Source: Chromera velia (lineage: Eukaryota; Sar; Chromeraceae). From it: a stretch of 13,759 nt of DNA. Positions 1 through 9,883 of this stretch are shown here, piece after piece; position 1 is the stretch's first letter; each line of letters begins with the position of its first letter. The position numbers and the translations under genes are program-made. The DNA lies in contig JAHBMJ010003039.1 in the NCBI GenBank assembly GCA_018398765.1, positions 1-13,759 of the forward strand, read 5' to 3'. The notes beneath the pieces are model-generated. The model saw only the letters and a program-made list of their open reading frames with translations. It was not told the DNA's origin and searched no databases.

Positions 1-310
<310 letters not shown>

Positions 311-361
311 GAGATACCACACTTTCCGCATACCGACTCTCGATCCCTCCCCCTCCCCTAC

Positions 362-3049
362 CCTGTTGTGGTATTGAATCGACTCTGGAAGTTCTCCCAC
401 GCACTTCCCTGCAAGCAGAGGAGACAGTTCAAAAAAGCAACCAATAGCATGGCCATGTATTGCATCAGAAAATATAGTGTCGGAGAATTGTCCCCATTGA
501 CTCATTGCTGTACATCCTTCTTTCTTCTGAACAGATTCCAGACCCAATGGATTTTTCTGTGAAAACCCCCCCATACGCGGAGTTCTAATGCACGTCTTCT
601 GGGAAAAGTAGAACAGAACAGACACGAGAAATCCAGAAATAAAGACATGAAAAAGCACCACACACACACACACACACACGCACGCACGCACAGCTGTCTA
701 AATAAAAATAAACCAGAGAATCGAGCAGCCTAATGATGTACAAACAGACAGACAGACAAACTGACCAGGCGCTCCCCCAAAGACACTGAAGGGAGGCACA
801 ACTGTGTCGGGTGCAAGGACAGTCCCTGGGAGGATTTTCGCGTTGTCCTTGATGATACACCGTTTGCACTGCATGCATGGTGCCAACACAAAAGGACAAA
901 AGTAGGCAGAGATACAAGACAAAATTGGTGCAGCGAAAAAAAAACAGATGAAGCCAGCAATGATATGCAATGAGAGAGTAGATAGATAGATAGATTCCGG
1001 AAGCACACGTTCAAAAGATTGATTTCTTTGTCCCTTCTGGAAATGAGAAGGACCTCTTTGTTCTTTTCAGAAACTGCATAGGGTTGGTGGGTCCGTGTTT
1101 GGATGCGTGGGCTGGTGCATGCTTTCCTCACCGTGCACTTATGAGGCTGGTGAATGCTTTCCTTACCGTGCACTTATGAGGCAATCACCCAGGAACGAAG
1201 GAGACACGAATCAGTCGACATGCAGCGATCGTGCGAACAACCCAGATGAAAGCCAGACTGACAGAAATAATGACGAAGAGAAGGAAAGACATTTGAACAC
1301 GAAGAAAAGGGGAAGTGCGGGGGTGGTGGGGTAAAATGAGGGAAAGGAGGTTCGGAAAAGCAGAAGAAAGAAGAGAAAAGGGAAGGCAGAATGAGGGAAA
1401 GGAGTTTCGGAAAAGAACAAGCGAGGGCAGAAGCAATAACAGACAAGGGAAAAAATGGAAAGGAATTAAAGCAGCAACGTTTGTTCTTCTTTTCTGAAGG
1501 CAGTCCTGCGACTCTCCGACAGACTGTTTGCAGCGGGAAGCACTGAGTGAGGCGAGGAGAGAGTAAGTGAGGGGGGTGCGTGGTTCTCTTGATGTCGTTC
1601 TCAGCAACTCCTTTCTTTCTCACTCTCTCTCTCCCCCCCTGTGTGTGTGTGTGTGAGAGAGAGAGCACGCGTGTCTTTTCTTCTCTTGCTGATCATCACT
1701 GAATTCCCGCTGATGGGCCAACAAATGTATGCTCCTCGCGACGGAGTATTCAGAGGGTCAGACTGCCTCGATCGTTCGTGAACTGTTTATTTTGAGAGAG
1801 ACTGACTGACTGACGATGATGCAATCCTCCCCGATGTCAACGAAGGACCCGATCAGGGCGGCAGACACCACAGAGTTATCCCCGATCATCACGTAGTCCC
1901 CCACAGTCATGGGAAAGTACGCAAAACCACTGCAGGCAGCACATCATTGGACGGGTATACTTGAGAATGCTACTCTTATTCTGTCACGCAAGGAAGTACC
2001 AAGCCTGCCACGGCAGTATTCACGAATAGGTCGGGCGGGGGGCGGGAAGGAAAGGAATGAAGAGAGTTAACAACACTGTCACGCATAATCAGCATGCAGA
2101 GATTCGCATCATTCTAACTCGTTTCATGTACAGGCAAAGAGTGGGTGGGGCGCTGAAAAGAGTCTGTGGTGGAGAGGAGAGGGAGGACGTGGCACCGACA
2201 GGAATGAGAGAGGGGGAGGGGGAAGAAGGAAAGGAGCCGGGGAGTGAGATGAGGTAGTTGAAGGAGACAGAGCGCGAGGGGGGAAAGAGAGGTTTGTTTT
2301 TTCGTATTCCTAAACTAGGCACAGTGCACTTGCTTGTTTTGTCACTGTCCCTTTTGCCTCTCACAAGAGAAGGCCATTTCGGGTCCGACCCGCACTCCGT
2401 CAACCGAACATGCTCAAACGTTTCTCTTTGGATCCCTTGAGAGATCACAGGATGATCTTCGTCCTTTATTGTTTGTTTCTCTCTTTATGTATCTTTCAAA
2501 TCCCTTCTGGCTCTTCTCTGACCGTCCTACCGACCCTTTGTATCTTTTGTAAGGAGGCCTGAGAACTGAGTTCTCTCCTATCACCACGCACTTCCCGATC
2601 CGCAGAAGAGCGAGGTCGCCCCTCAACACCACACCGGGTTTGATGATGGACTGCAGGGAGGGCAGCAGGAGGTCGGACAACAGCAAGGTGTTCGTGGGTT
2701 TCTTTCCGTAGTGAAGGCTTCATAGACAGATTGGCACGAAAGGAAGAAGGTAGATTGGCAGACTGAACGACTCGCGGACAACAACCGTCCAGAGACATAC
2801 ATGGGCGACAGGGTGCAAGGTCGGAAGGCCTCCCACTGGCCATGAGGAGGCCGTCGGCTGAAGCGATCTGAGTCGGTGAGAAACTCTACGAGAGAGGGAG
2901 CGTGCGTAAGTGTATCTGCTGTCTATACGTACCTTTCCCGACAATTGGATGTTCTGTGATCCGCACAGAACCGACTTTCTGCTCACTTTGTTCCCTGACT
3001 GAGTCGTGATGTACTCATTTTTGCTGTAGTAGACTGGTTCTGGCAGCAT
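362..3049 (-). CDS. DCTN5: Dynactin subunit 5 (p25), five exons, 3' end beyond the window
   Basis: p25 is a left-handed beta-helix protein of the pointed-end complex of dynactin (with p27, Arp11 and p62), which helps dynein bind membrane cargo. Minus-strand exons: 2933-3049, 2535-2650, 1815-1929, 766-868 and 362-408, which join in frame to 166 residues. Recalled human p25 matches along the whole length with no gaps at the junctions: [17 protein letters not shown] (residues 18-34), [15 protein letters not shown] (48-62), the hexapeptide-type turns of exon 3, then [20 protein letters not shown] (127-146) and GELPES (155-160). Exon 1 has 39 codons, the same as in human p25, which fixes the ATG at 3049. 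Human p25 has about 182 residues, so roughly 16 are missing. After 362 a donor (GTAGGG) opens an intron that runs into the microsatellite, so the last exon should lie off the left edge. Introns are 282, 605, 946 and 357 bp. Family assignment is firm; exon edges rest on splice motifs and alignment from memory. Confidence 0.92.
656..691. repeat. (CA)n-(CGCA)n microsatellite in DCTN5 intron 4
   Basis: A run of CA dinucleotides passes into CGCA tetranucleotides. It is followed at about 743-758 by a short ACAG run just downstream of the exon 4 donor. Confidence 0.85.
1110..1179. repeat. 35-bp tandem duplication in DCTN5 intron 3
   Basis: Unit one is 1110-1144 and unit two is 1145-1179. They differ at two positions (GCATG against GAATG, CTCAC against CTTAC). 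The partial third copy stops after GGC. Confidence 0.9.
1336..1415. repeat. 25-bp direct repeat in DCTN5 intron 3
   Basis: ATGAGGGAAAGGAG followed by G/T and TTCGGAAAAG occurs at 1336-1360 and again at 1391-1415, a spacing of 55 bp, in a purine-rich tract. The copies differ at one base. Confidence 0.8.
1607..1666. repeat. CT/C/GT/GA compound simple repeat in DCTN5 intron 3
   Basis: Runs of CTTT, CT, C, GT and GA follow one another with little other sequence between them. Confidence 0.75.
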
Positions 3050-3094
3050 CCTTCCCTTCCTGCTGCTTTACCTGCCTTTCGGGCGAGTGTCCTC

Positions 3095-3101
3095 TATATA
3101 T
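3095..3101 (-). promoter_or_regulatory. TATA-like element upstream of DCTN5
   Basis: Read on the minus strand the sequence is ATATATAG, about 46-52 bp before the DCTN5 ATG at 3049. The distance would suit a TATA box with a short leader. It is a short motif with no further support. Confidence 0.3.
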
Positions 3102-3412
3102 GAGATACGCAAAGAGACGGTGTTCGCAGGTTGACCGAATGTGTCCGTCGGTCAGCGGAACACGTTCGACACGCCAGCAGACTCAACCAGCGAGTAAAAG
3201 GAGGTTCTCAGTTTCTCGGTGTACTCAGATGGAGATAGAAATTATGATGATAGAACAGATGATATGATATGGATACAATTTGGACGCTGGAACCATGCTC
3301 TGGTTTGTCTTTTCAGACAACAGTGTCAAGCTCTTGAACCATCTTGAACCTTGAACTCAGTCTTGACTGAGCTATAGGCGTGATCGATATTGATCGATCC
3401 CCCGCCAAGTGT

Positions 3413-3428
3413 GCGCGCACGTGCGCGC
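3413..3428. promoter_or_regulatory. Perfect 16-bp palindrome centred on CACGTG
   Basis: GCGCGCACGTGCGCGC equals its own reverse complement. CACGTG (E-box/G-box core, 3418-3423) is the recognition core of bHLH and bZIP transcription factors in many eukaryotes. It lies about 320 bp upstream of the C2-UBA ATG and 365 bp upstream of the DCTN5 ATG. A binding role is inferred from symmetry and position only. Confidence 0.35.
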
Positions 3429-3747
3429 GTCGATCGTGGTCAATCGGTCTGACACAAAGTCTGAAATTTGTCAGGTCGCGTGTACGTCATGCATTTTCTC
3501 TTCTCTTTCTGTTATCTTTCATGCAGACTCTAGCTGACAGGTTGATGGCTGGTCTCTTTCACTCCCAAGATGCAACCTCTCAGAAGTGCAGATCCACTGT
3601 CTGACTTTTGCTGAAAGGACACTTCAACGCACCTCGAGATCTTTCCCAGAGAAGCAGGCGATTCCAAGTTGTAGATCTGCAAAGAATTGCGGATTGGTGA
3701 ACCTGTTGCTGTTACGATCGATCTTATATTTGTGGATCGACAGGCAG

Positions 3748-6274
3748 ATGGGGAAGCTTCAAGTGACCATTCTTTCGGGTCAGACTGCCCGCCCATATAT
3801 ACCCCTATTGCCCCCCCGTTTGGGCCGCAAACGGCCCAGTCTGGACCTCCAATTTCCTCCCCATCTGTCTGCGTGCAGCCACGAACATCTCCCATGGGGA
3901 GAGAAGGCGGGCTTCCGACACGACTGTCAAGTTGGCCTGGGACGACAAGGTCTACTGCACGAGGGAGTCAGTTGGCTAGGCAACGAGGCGATTGGTCTGC
4001 CAGCTGTGTTGAGAGTCTAAGTGGGGGTGCACGTGTTGTGAAGATTCTTCGTGTTGTGAAGATTCTTTGCCGTCTCTTCTGAAGATGTGGTTGACGGAGT
4101 GTGATCGGGTCGTGTGCTGTGGGTTTCCTGGCTCTCCTGAATGTCTTTGGTTATCCTTCAATAGGATGGGTAGTTCGGATGACGTTTTGGGTCTCCGTCT
4201 TGTGTGTACAGCTTGCCTTTCTGTCTGCCTTTCCGCTCCCAAAATTCAGACACGCGAGGCGATTGATGCACACCACACATGCGTCGATGCATACTCGACT
4301 TGCTTGCTTGCACGCAGAGCTAAAAGATCCTCCAACCCGGTGTGGAACCAGAAATGGGTCCTCGGATGGAACGTCAGTCAGTCAGCTGAATGAATCGATG
4401 CTGAGGAGGGATTTTCGAGCAGACAGGAAGTCCGCATAATAGTTGTTCGTCAGGTTGGGTTCAAGACATCGTGATAGGTCGATAGCACCGTCGGAGTTTT
4501 CCGTTGGCCGGCTTTCTTGTCTTTGTCCATTTTGTCTTCCGTTCAATCCAACCTCTGAGGAACACGTCTGAGAAAAAGCAACAAGAGAAAGCTGAAACTT
4601 TCTGTGTTGGGGGGCGCTCACAAAAGCAGGATTGCCGAAGAGGAACATTGAGATTGTCGTTCAATGTAAAATCATGACCTGCAGGACCCCCCGCCACCGA
4701 AACGATCCGTCTCCAACCAGAGTGATACAGAAAAGACAGAGGGAAAAGCGGGCGAAAGCAATCATGAGAATGCCTCTTCTTCGGCCGCTTCCTCTTCTTC
4801 TCCTTCTTCCTCTCCCCCCCGCAATCCTAACACGCCTCCTTGCCCGCTGATTTTCGAATTGTGGGACAACCCGGTGTTTCCCCACGGGTTCCTGGGCTTA
4901 GGCAGGAAATCCTCTTGCATCGGGCAGGTGGTGGTGATGCCTGAGCAGGTCAAGGCGGTTGCATGGCCAGCATCGGCCCTCAGACTAACGGGACCATGCG
5001 AGTCTTGTCTGCACGCATCCTTTCCTGTGGACACGGGGGGGAGACTCCAATTGTCCTTCGTGCTACACGGCCACACGGAGACAATGGCTGCCGATGCCAA
5101 TGCGTTTTCTTCCGCTTCCACCTCTTCCTCAGGCTCTGCTGCAAGTACCGGCTGGGCCTCCGCCTCCTTCGCCTCGTCTGCTGCTGCACCTGCTGCAACC
5201 ACAGAACTGACGGAACAGATCATGAGGGGCACAGGTGTGTGGATGGGCCTGTCTGTGTCCCTTCCGCTCTATGTGTGGGTGTGGGAGAGGGGGGAGGGGC
5301 GTGTGTGTGCGGGCGTGAGCTGCGAGAGGAGTATGTGAGGACTGTGAGCCCGATGCACGGGGGCAGAATGAAATTGAAAAGAGCTTTCACGTTCTGCAAA
5401 CACCTCCCGGAGCTGTGAAAAAACATGCCTTGCACTGGGAATTCGACAAAGGAAATATCAAGGGGCTCCAGGATGGGCAAAAGAAAGAGAGGAAAGAAGC
5501 GAAAGGGAAGCAAATGAACATACAAAAGATGCTTCGTTTGCCTGTCCCCTTCGTCAATGCGTGACAGCCTCGTTTCACTCATTCAGTCTGTGAAAAAGAC
5601 AACAAAAGTGCGAGAAAGTACGTCATGCTTTTTGATTAAACATCGACCGCCCGCCACTCGCTTCTTTTTTCTCTTCTTTCCCTGCAGCCCTCCCACCGAC
5701 CCCCCCAGAAATCTCACGGGCCTACCGGACCTCCACCCTCCATGCCCTCTCTAGCGCAGTCCTCTACAATCCGGGGGGGGCGAGGGCGTCTGCGCATTCT
5801 TCGAGTAGAACTGCTGTGTCAACTGCTGTACCGTCGGCAGAGGGCACAGAGGTGGGGGCAACCTTTGCCCCAGGGGGGGGGGAGGAGGTGGATGAGCTGG
5901 CGGTGCACGAACTCTGTTTGATGCTGGGATCTGAAGAGTGGGCAGTCAGAAGGTCCGTCCGTCCGGGCTGTTGAACTCTCTCATGCAGGGTGTGTGGCAA
6001 GCGAAGCGAGTGCACGTTCCTTCTCGGTGTCCTGACTGTGTACCGTCAAGCACCCCCTTTTCGTCCTTCTGTTTCTTTTTTCTTGTGCTTTTTTCGCATT
6101 TTTGTTGTTTCTCTGGTCTTATGACCTCTCGTGTGTCCTCTTTGATCTTTCTCTGCCTGCAGAGCCCTGCGTGATTCTGGAGGAGACAGGCAACGGGCAG
6201 TAAACCTTTTGATTGGGTCCAGGCTGTGGACAGAGGAGCAGGACAAATGGACCTACAACAATCACACACCGTAG
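3748..6274 (+). CDS. C2 domain - UBA domain protein, six exons, 366 residues
   Basis: Exons: 3748-3778, 3879-3966, 4318-4372, 4685-5234, 5688-5952, 6163-6274. They total 1101 bp, all phases agree, and the frame ends on TAG at 6272. Residues 1-187 fit a C2 domain (phospholipid-binding beta sandwich): MGKLQVTILSATN (strand 1), SDTTVKLAWDDKVYCTR (23-39), SSNPVWNQKW (44-53), LIFELWDN (113-120), GQVVVMPEQ (138-146) and RLQLSFVLHG (178-187). A Ser/Pro-rich insert (about 59-112) interrupts it. The aspartates expected in the calcium loops are mostly absent (D24 and D119 remain), so calcium binding is doubtful. An Ala/Ser-rich linker (188-240) leads to a UBA-like ubiquitin-binding helix bundle (about 308-346: ELCLMLG, then ALRDSGGDRQRAVNLLI). 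The ATG at 3748 suits a C2 N-terminus, but the frame stays open upstream, so an earlier start is possible. A further small exon inside the 453-bp fourth intron cannot be excluded. I know no named family with this order. Role inferred: linking membranes to ubiquitinated cargo. Confidence 0.78.
4032..4067. repeat. Exact 18-bp tandem duplication in C2-UBA intron 2
   Basis: The unit CGTGTTGTGAAGATTCTT at 4032-4049 is repeated without change at 4050-4067. It is intronic in the gene model. Confidence 0.9.
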
Positions 6275-9200
6275 ACTGACTGTTTTATCAAGTCACGGAA
6301 CGGACACAGAGGCAAAGAAAGCAAGAATTTCCCCCCTTAATTTGCGTGCCTGATACAGACCTGACACGAACAGGGCATGTCGACATGTGTCAGTCCTGTC
6401 TGCAATGTGTTGAGCAGGCAGACAGACACACAGTCTGCTTCTGTGTTGTGTCTTTTTTCAAAAAGGCGGGGCATAAAACGAGAAAGAAAAGTGTGAAAGG
6501 ACCGGAGAGAGAGATGCCGGAGGGGTGCAACCAGGACGGACAAGAAAGTTCTGTTCTTACGTGGTGTCTCCTTCGTCTCGTGCGAATGACTGACTGACTG
6601 CAAGAAGAGTGGATGGATGTAGTTCAGAGATCTTGAAAGTGTGTGTAGCGCATGGATGGCAGAATGGGAAACGTCAGAGAATTGGGGATGCCTGTTGGGA
6701 AGAAGGGAGGAAAGAAAAATGATTTTTGGGTGAGGTTTAAAGTACACCGGAAAGAGGAGAAGGAAGGACACGTGTGGGTGTTCATGCTGGATTTGTTCGT
6801 TCGTTCATGACCATGAGTGATTCGCACCGGAAGTGAATGAGCAAGAAAGTGTGTGGCGTGAATGACAGCGAATGAACGGATGAGTGGAGTTGCAGTAGCT
6901 GTTCTGTAGCTGTAATTTGTATTTAACTGAACGACGACGTGCGGATCTTGCTCAGACGACGCACGCACGCACGCACCGACAGAGAAGGGCCCAGGTTCCT
7001 GGGCTTTCTCTTTCTCAGCTCTTTTTGTCTTTCTCTCTTCCCCTCTTTCTTTCTGTGTTCTTTCTTTCTCTGTCTTCTCTTCTGCCTGGTTTGTTTTGCA
7101 CTGGTTGGCCATTTGAGGAGTCAAGCTGATCATTTCGCTAGCAGGCACGAGAAAATTTTCTTCTGTTCTCTTCTGACATCTTTTTTTCTTTTTCTCATCG
7201 CCATCGAGTCGAAGTGACTGACTTCGTATCCGTCGGTTTTCCAGTCGGCTTGTTGAAGGAAAGCTGGGAGCACCACAAGAGTTAGAGCGAGGACCAAAAG
7301 CGTAGCGTGCCACCATTTTTGCCTATTCTCATGGACAGAGAGGAGGAGAAGGAGGGTCCTCCGTTTGACGGTCAAGTACGAAGAAAAAAGAAGCTGGCGG
7401 GGGGAGGGCGACGTCAAAAAGAGAGGGCGAAAGAAAGCATGAAAGAAAGAAAGAAAGAAAGGGCCAGAGGATGACAGGGCAAAAGGTACAAAAAAGGGGA
7501 AGGGGAATTAACAGAGGGATGAACACGGTCGGAAGGAGTGGCACGGGATTGAGTCCGTCTCACCACACTACACTAGACTGTCGGTCAAGTATTTGTCGAA
7601 TTCACCTCATTTCATTTCATTTCATTTGATTTGCATTTTTCTTTCTTCTCGTCTGTGTGTTGGGGAGGAGTGGTGACTTCTAGGGGGGATTGTGGTCAGT
7701 CAGGGAGAAGGAAGGGGGAGGGGAAAAAGGGAAAGAAAATTGAAGGGAAGGAATGAGGGCGAGTGAGTGTGGATTCAACAACGCAACTTCCCTTTTCCTT
7801 CTGCTGGTTTTCTTTGCTTGCTCTTGATCTCTTCCGTTCTCTCTTTCTCTGCTTTTCCAGTACACATGAATTTTCTCTCTCGTTGCCAGAAGACCGACTT
7901 GGCGATCGTATGGCCTGAATGGCTTTGCGGGATGGGGTGTGTGGGTAGGGAAGAAGGGGGCTCTGCTGATTGGATTTGACAAACAAAACTCTTGAAATAG
8001 AGGTCCAAAGGAGTAAAGGATCAGGCAAGGTTCATTTTTCTTCTTTTTCTTCTTCTTCTTCTTACTCGCTCAGTTGCCTGCCTTCCCGTGTCTCTTGCCT
8101 CTTTCTTTCTTTCTTTCTTTCTTTCTTTTTTTCTCACTTCCTGACTGATGACCTCCACCACCAACCTCGTGCACTATCCCCCCATGGGCCTCTTCCTTCG
8201 TCTCGAGGGTTGGTTCTTGGTGGTATGATGCAGAGGCCGAGACGGGGAGGGGAGGGGAGGGGGGTTGTATCTTGCTTGGGGGCGAAGAGAAGAAACCTCT
8301 TTTGATGACGGGAGAAAGAAAGCGTGAGGGAAGTAGAGGTGGATTTTTTTTGTTTTGTTTCTGGCAGCAGTGCATCGGTCCCTCCATCCATCCATCGATC
8401 GTTGGTTCTGACGACGATTCGGATTCGGCAGAAAGACAGGGGGGGTACATGGGGGGAAAGGGGGAAGACAGCGCATGAAAAAGGAGCAGGTCGTACTTTC
8501 ACTGTAAGCTCAGCAAAGAGGTAGGGATTAGGAGGTGTCGTGAGAAGAGTCAATGTGCTCAGAAGTTGGTTTATCGATCACCTACGCATCCTTCGTTTTT
8601 CGTTTCGTCGTCAGGAGGGGAGAGGGGAACGGCAGAGAAGAGCTTGTCATTCTCTTTTTAGAGCTGGACAGGTTCTCTTCTTTTTTTTTCGTTTATTGGT
8701 CCTTCAGTCTTTTGGTTGACCTTTGGTCTTTTTTTTTCTGCTCTTTCCTTGCTCTTGCCACATGCCAGTGCACGAGTCCCTTTCTTTCCTGCTCTCTCTA
8801 AGGGCCTCGTGTTGGTGCATGTGTCCGGTTCTTCCTGACTGAGTTGGATTTTTCTTCGGGTCTTCTACTTCAGATTGGCTCCCATACTAATATGTGACAG
8901 AGGGGGCGAGTTCGGAGGACAAAGCATGACTGCTCTATTTTCTTTCTCCCTCCCTCTCTCTCTTTAATCTATGTATGATCTTGGTTGCCTGCCGGAATCA
9001 CTTTCGGTTTGCGTCTTGATTTTTGCCTCCTGCAACTTCATTTGGAGATGTTTTTTTCCTTCTTGTCTTTCCTGTACCGCACTCCTGTTCACCATCAGGT
9101 GGAGGAAAGAAAAAGGGCACGCCAAGCAAGAGGGACTGTCGGCACCTTCGAATGTAGGCGTGCGTTCTCTGTCCTTCCAGCTTTGCGTCGGTCCTCTGTT

Positions 9201-9457
9201 TTTTCGTTTATTTTTGTTTCCATTTGTTCGGCATTCGGCAGGCAGCCTGTCTGTCTGCCTGCCCGGCTGCATCAATTCGCATGGTAGCACGACTGATGCT
9301 GAAAGTAAATGAAAGAAAGAGTGAATGAGTGAGTGAGTGATGTCCCTTGAGTTCCCTTGATCGCATTGAATGTCCCGAGTCCTGTCTAAGTGCTTGCTGG
9401 AGGTTGAAAGAAAGAATCGGATGAAGCTACAGAAAAGAGAGTGAAGCAGAGAACTGG
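6275..9457. other. Gene-poor region, no gene recognised
   Basis: About 3.2 kb downstream of the C2-UBA stop. Open frames occur on both strands, the longest being 230 codons on the minus strand at 6624-7316. Their products are low-complexity (Lys/Glu or Ser/Phe-rich), come from purine/pyrimidine tracts, and carry no domain I recognise. Short repeats include GAAA at 7441-7461, CATTT at 7608-7630, CTTT at 8101-8128 and GTGA at about 9324-9340. A 12-bp palindrome CATGTCGACATG lies near 6377. No AATAAA-type signal was seen just after 6274. Small exons of an unrecognised gene could be hidden here. Confidence 0.6.
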
Positions 9458-9716
9458 TTAGGGAACGTCTAGATGGCCGGGTGCATGAAGGCGTTGAATG
9501 AAGAAGTCGAGAAACAACGGTGAAAGGTCAACCTCATCTTGGGTGACTTTCCACCGTCGGGCCCAGCCTATGTAATGTTGCAGCGTCTCTCTCTCCCGGC
9601 CAAAACAAAACCTATGCATCTGTGTCGTTTTCCCTCGAGAGGGGTCGATATCCAGGCAGGCATTCATGATCATGGCCTCAGAGCGGTATGGACAAATAGA
9701 GGAAGGGGGGAAAGGC
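9458..9716 (-). pseudogene. Possible decayed retrotransposon reverse-transcriptase C-terminus
   Basis: The minus-strand frame ending at a stop at 9458 reads FCFGRERETLQHYIGWARRW in its middle. This recalls the zinc-knuckle region after the RT domain of non-LTR elements (C-x2-C, then ETL-x-H, then C). Here the spacing is imperfect and the last expected Cys seems replaced by Trp. The frame is open back to about 9716. Upstream, another frame reads LPDKTLKTALLAGTW and ends at a stop, which would fit a frameshifted copy. There is no poly-A tail and no intact RT domain. Resemblance is by eye; it could be an ordinary exon of an unknown gene. Confidence 0.33.
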
Positions 9717-9842
9717 AGGACGGACGGGCCAAGTCCCGGCCAACAGGGCCGTCTTCAGCGTCTTGTCAGGCAGCCTAGAAGGCAGCTCAGGTTGTCCTAC
9801 TAGCGACCGTGTCTAGCTAAGACCATGTTTCTTGATTGAATG

Positions 9843-9883
9843 CGCATCCCGGCTGAGGGGTGGTCGAAAAATACATGGTTTAA
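9843..9883 (+). repeat. Left terminal inverted repeat
   Basis: 41 bp, the inverted counterpart of 10537-10577 with two mismatches (positions 7 and 21 of the repeat). It contains CGGCTGAGGGGTG and TCGAAAAATACATGG. Confidence 0.88.

Larger units (their letters stand above)
3050..3747. promoter_or_regulatory. Divergent intergenic region between DCTN5 and the C2-UBA gene
   Basis: The 698 bp between the two start codons must hold both 5' leaders and probably both promoters. It contains a TATA-like stretch close to the DCTN5 start, a 16-bp imperfect palindrome at 3356-3371 (CTCAGTC-TT-GACTGAG), a doubled TGATCGAT at 3381-3388 and 3391-3398, and a perfect GC-rich palindrome at 3413-3428. A 5' noncoding exon of the C2-UBA gene could also lie here. 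No coding exon was recognised on either strand. Confidence 0.55.

Noticed and set aside
3380-3604. Plus-strand frame upstream of the C2-UBA gene
   Set aside because: No recognisable domain and it crosses the palindromic intergenic segment; at most a 5' noncoding exon.
4762-5232. 156-codon minus-strand Glu/Ala-rich frame
   Set aside because: Antisense shadow of exon 4 of the C2-UBA gene, where Ser/Pro codons read as Glu/Gly/Arg on the other strand.
5235-5338. Read-through of C2-UBA exon 4 to the TGA at 5336
   Set aside because: It would add GT-repeat-derived residues and lose the UBA domain. A donor at 5235 joins in phase to the exon at 5688, and the final frame closes cleanly at 6274.
6360-6394. 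Inverted repeat around CATGTCGACATG
   Set aside because: A 12-bp palindrome with weak outer arms (CTGACAC/GTGTCAG) and no gene context; too short to call a functional site.
6624-7316. Longest single open frame (230 codons, minus strand)
   Set aside because: Low-complexity Lys/Glu and Phe/Ser-rich product from purine/pyrimidine tracts, no recognisable domain, and true genes here are split into short exons. Likely chance.
8964-9290. Minus-strand frame ending LQEAKIKTQTESDSGRQPRS
   Set aside because: It has a TGCAG before GAGGCA, but the upstream sequence is purine-rich with no polypyrimidine tract and no partner exon was found.
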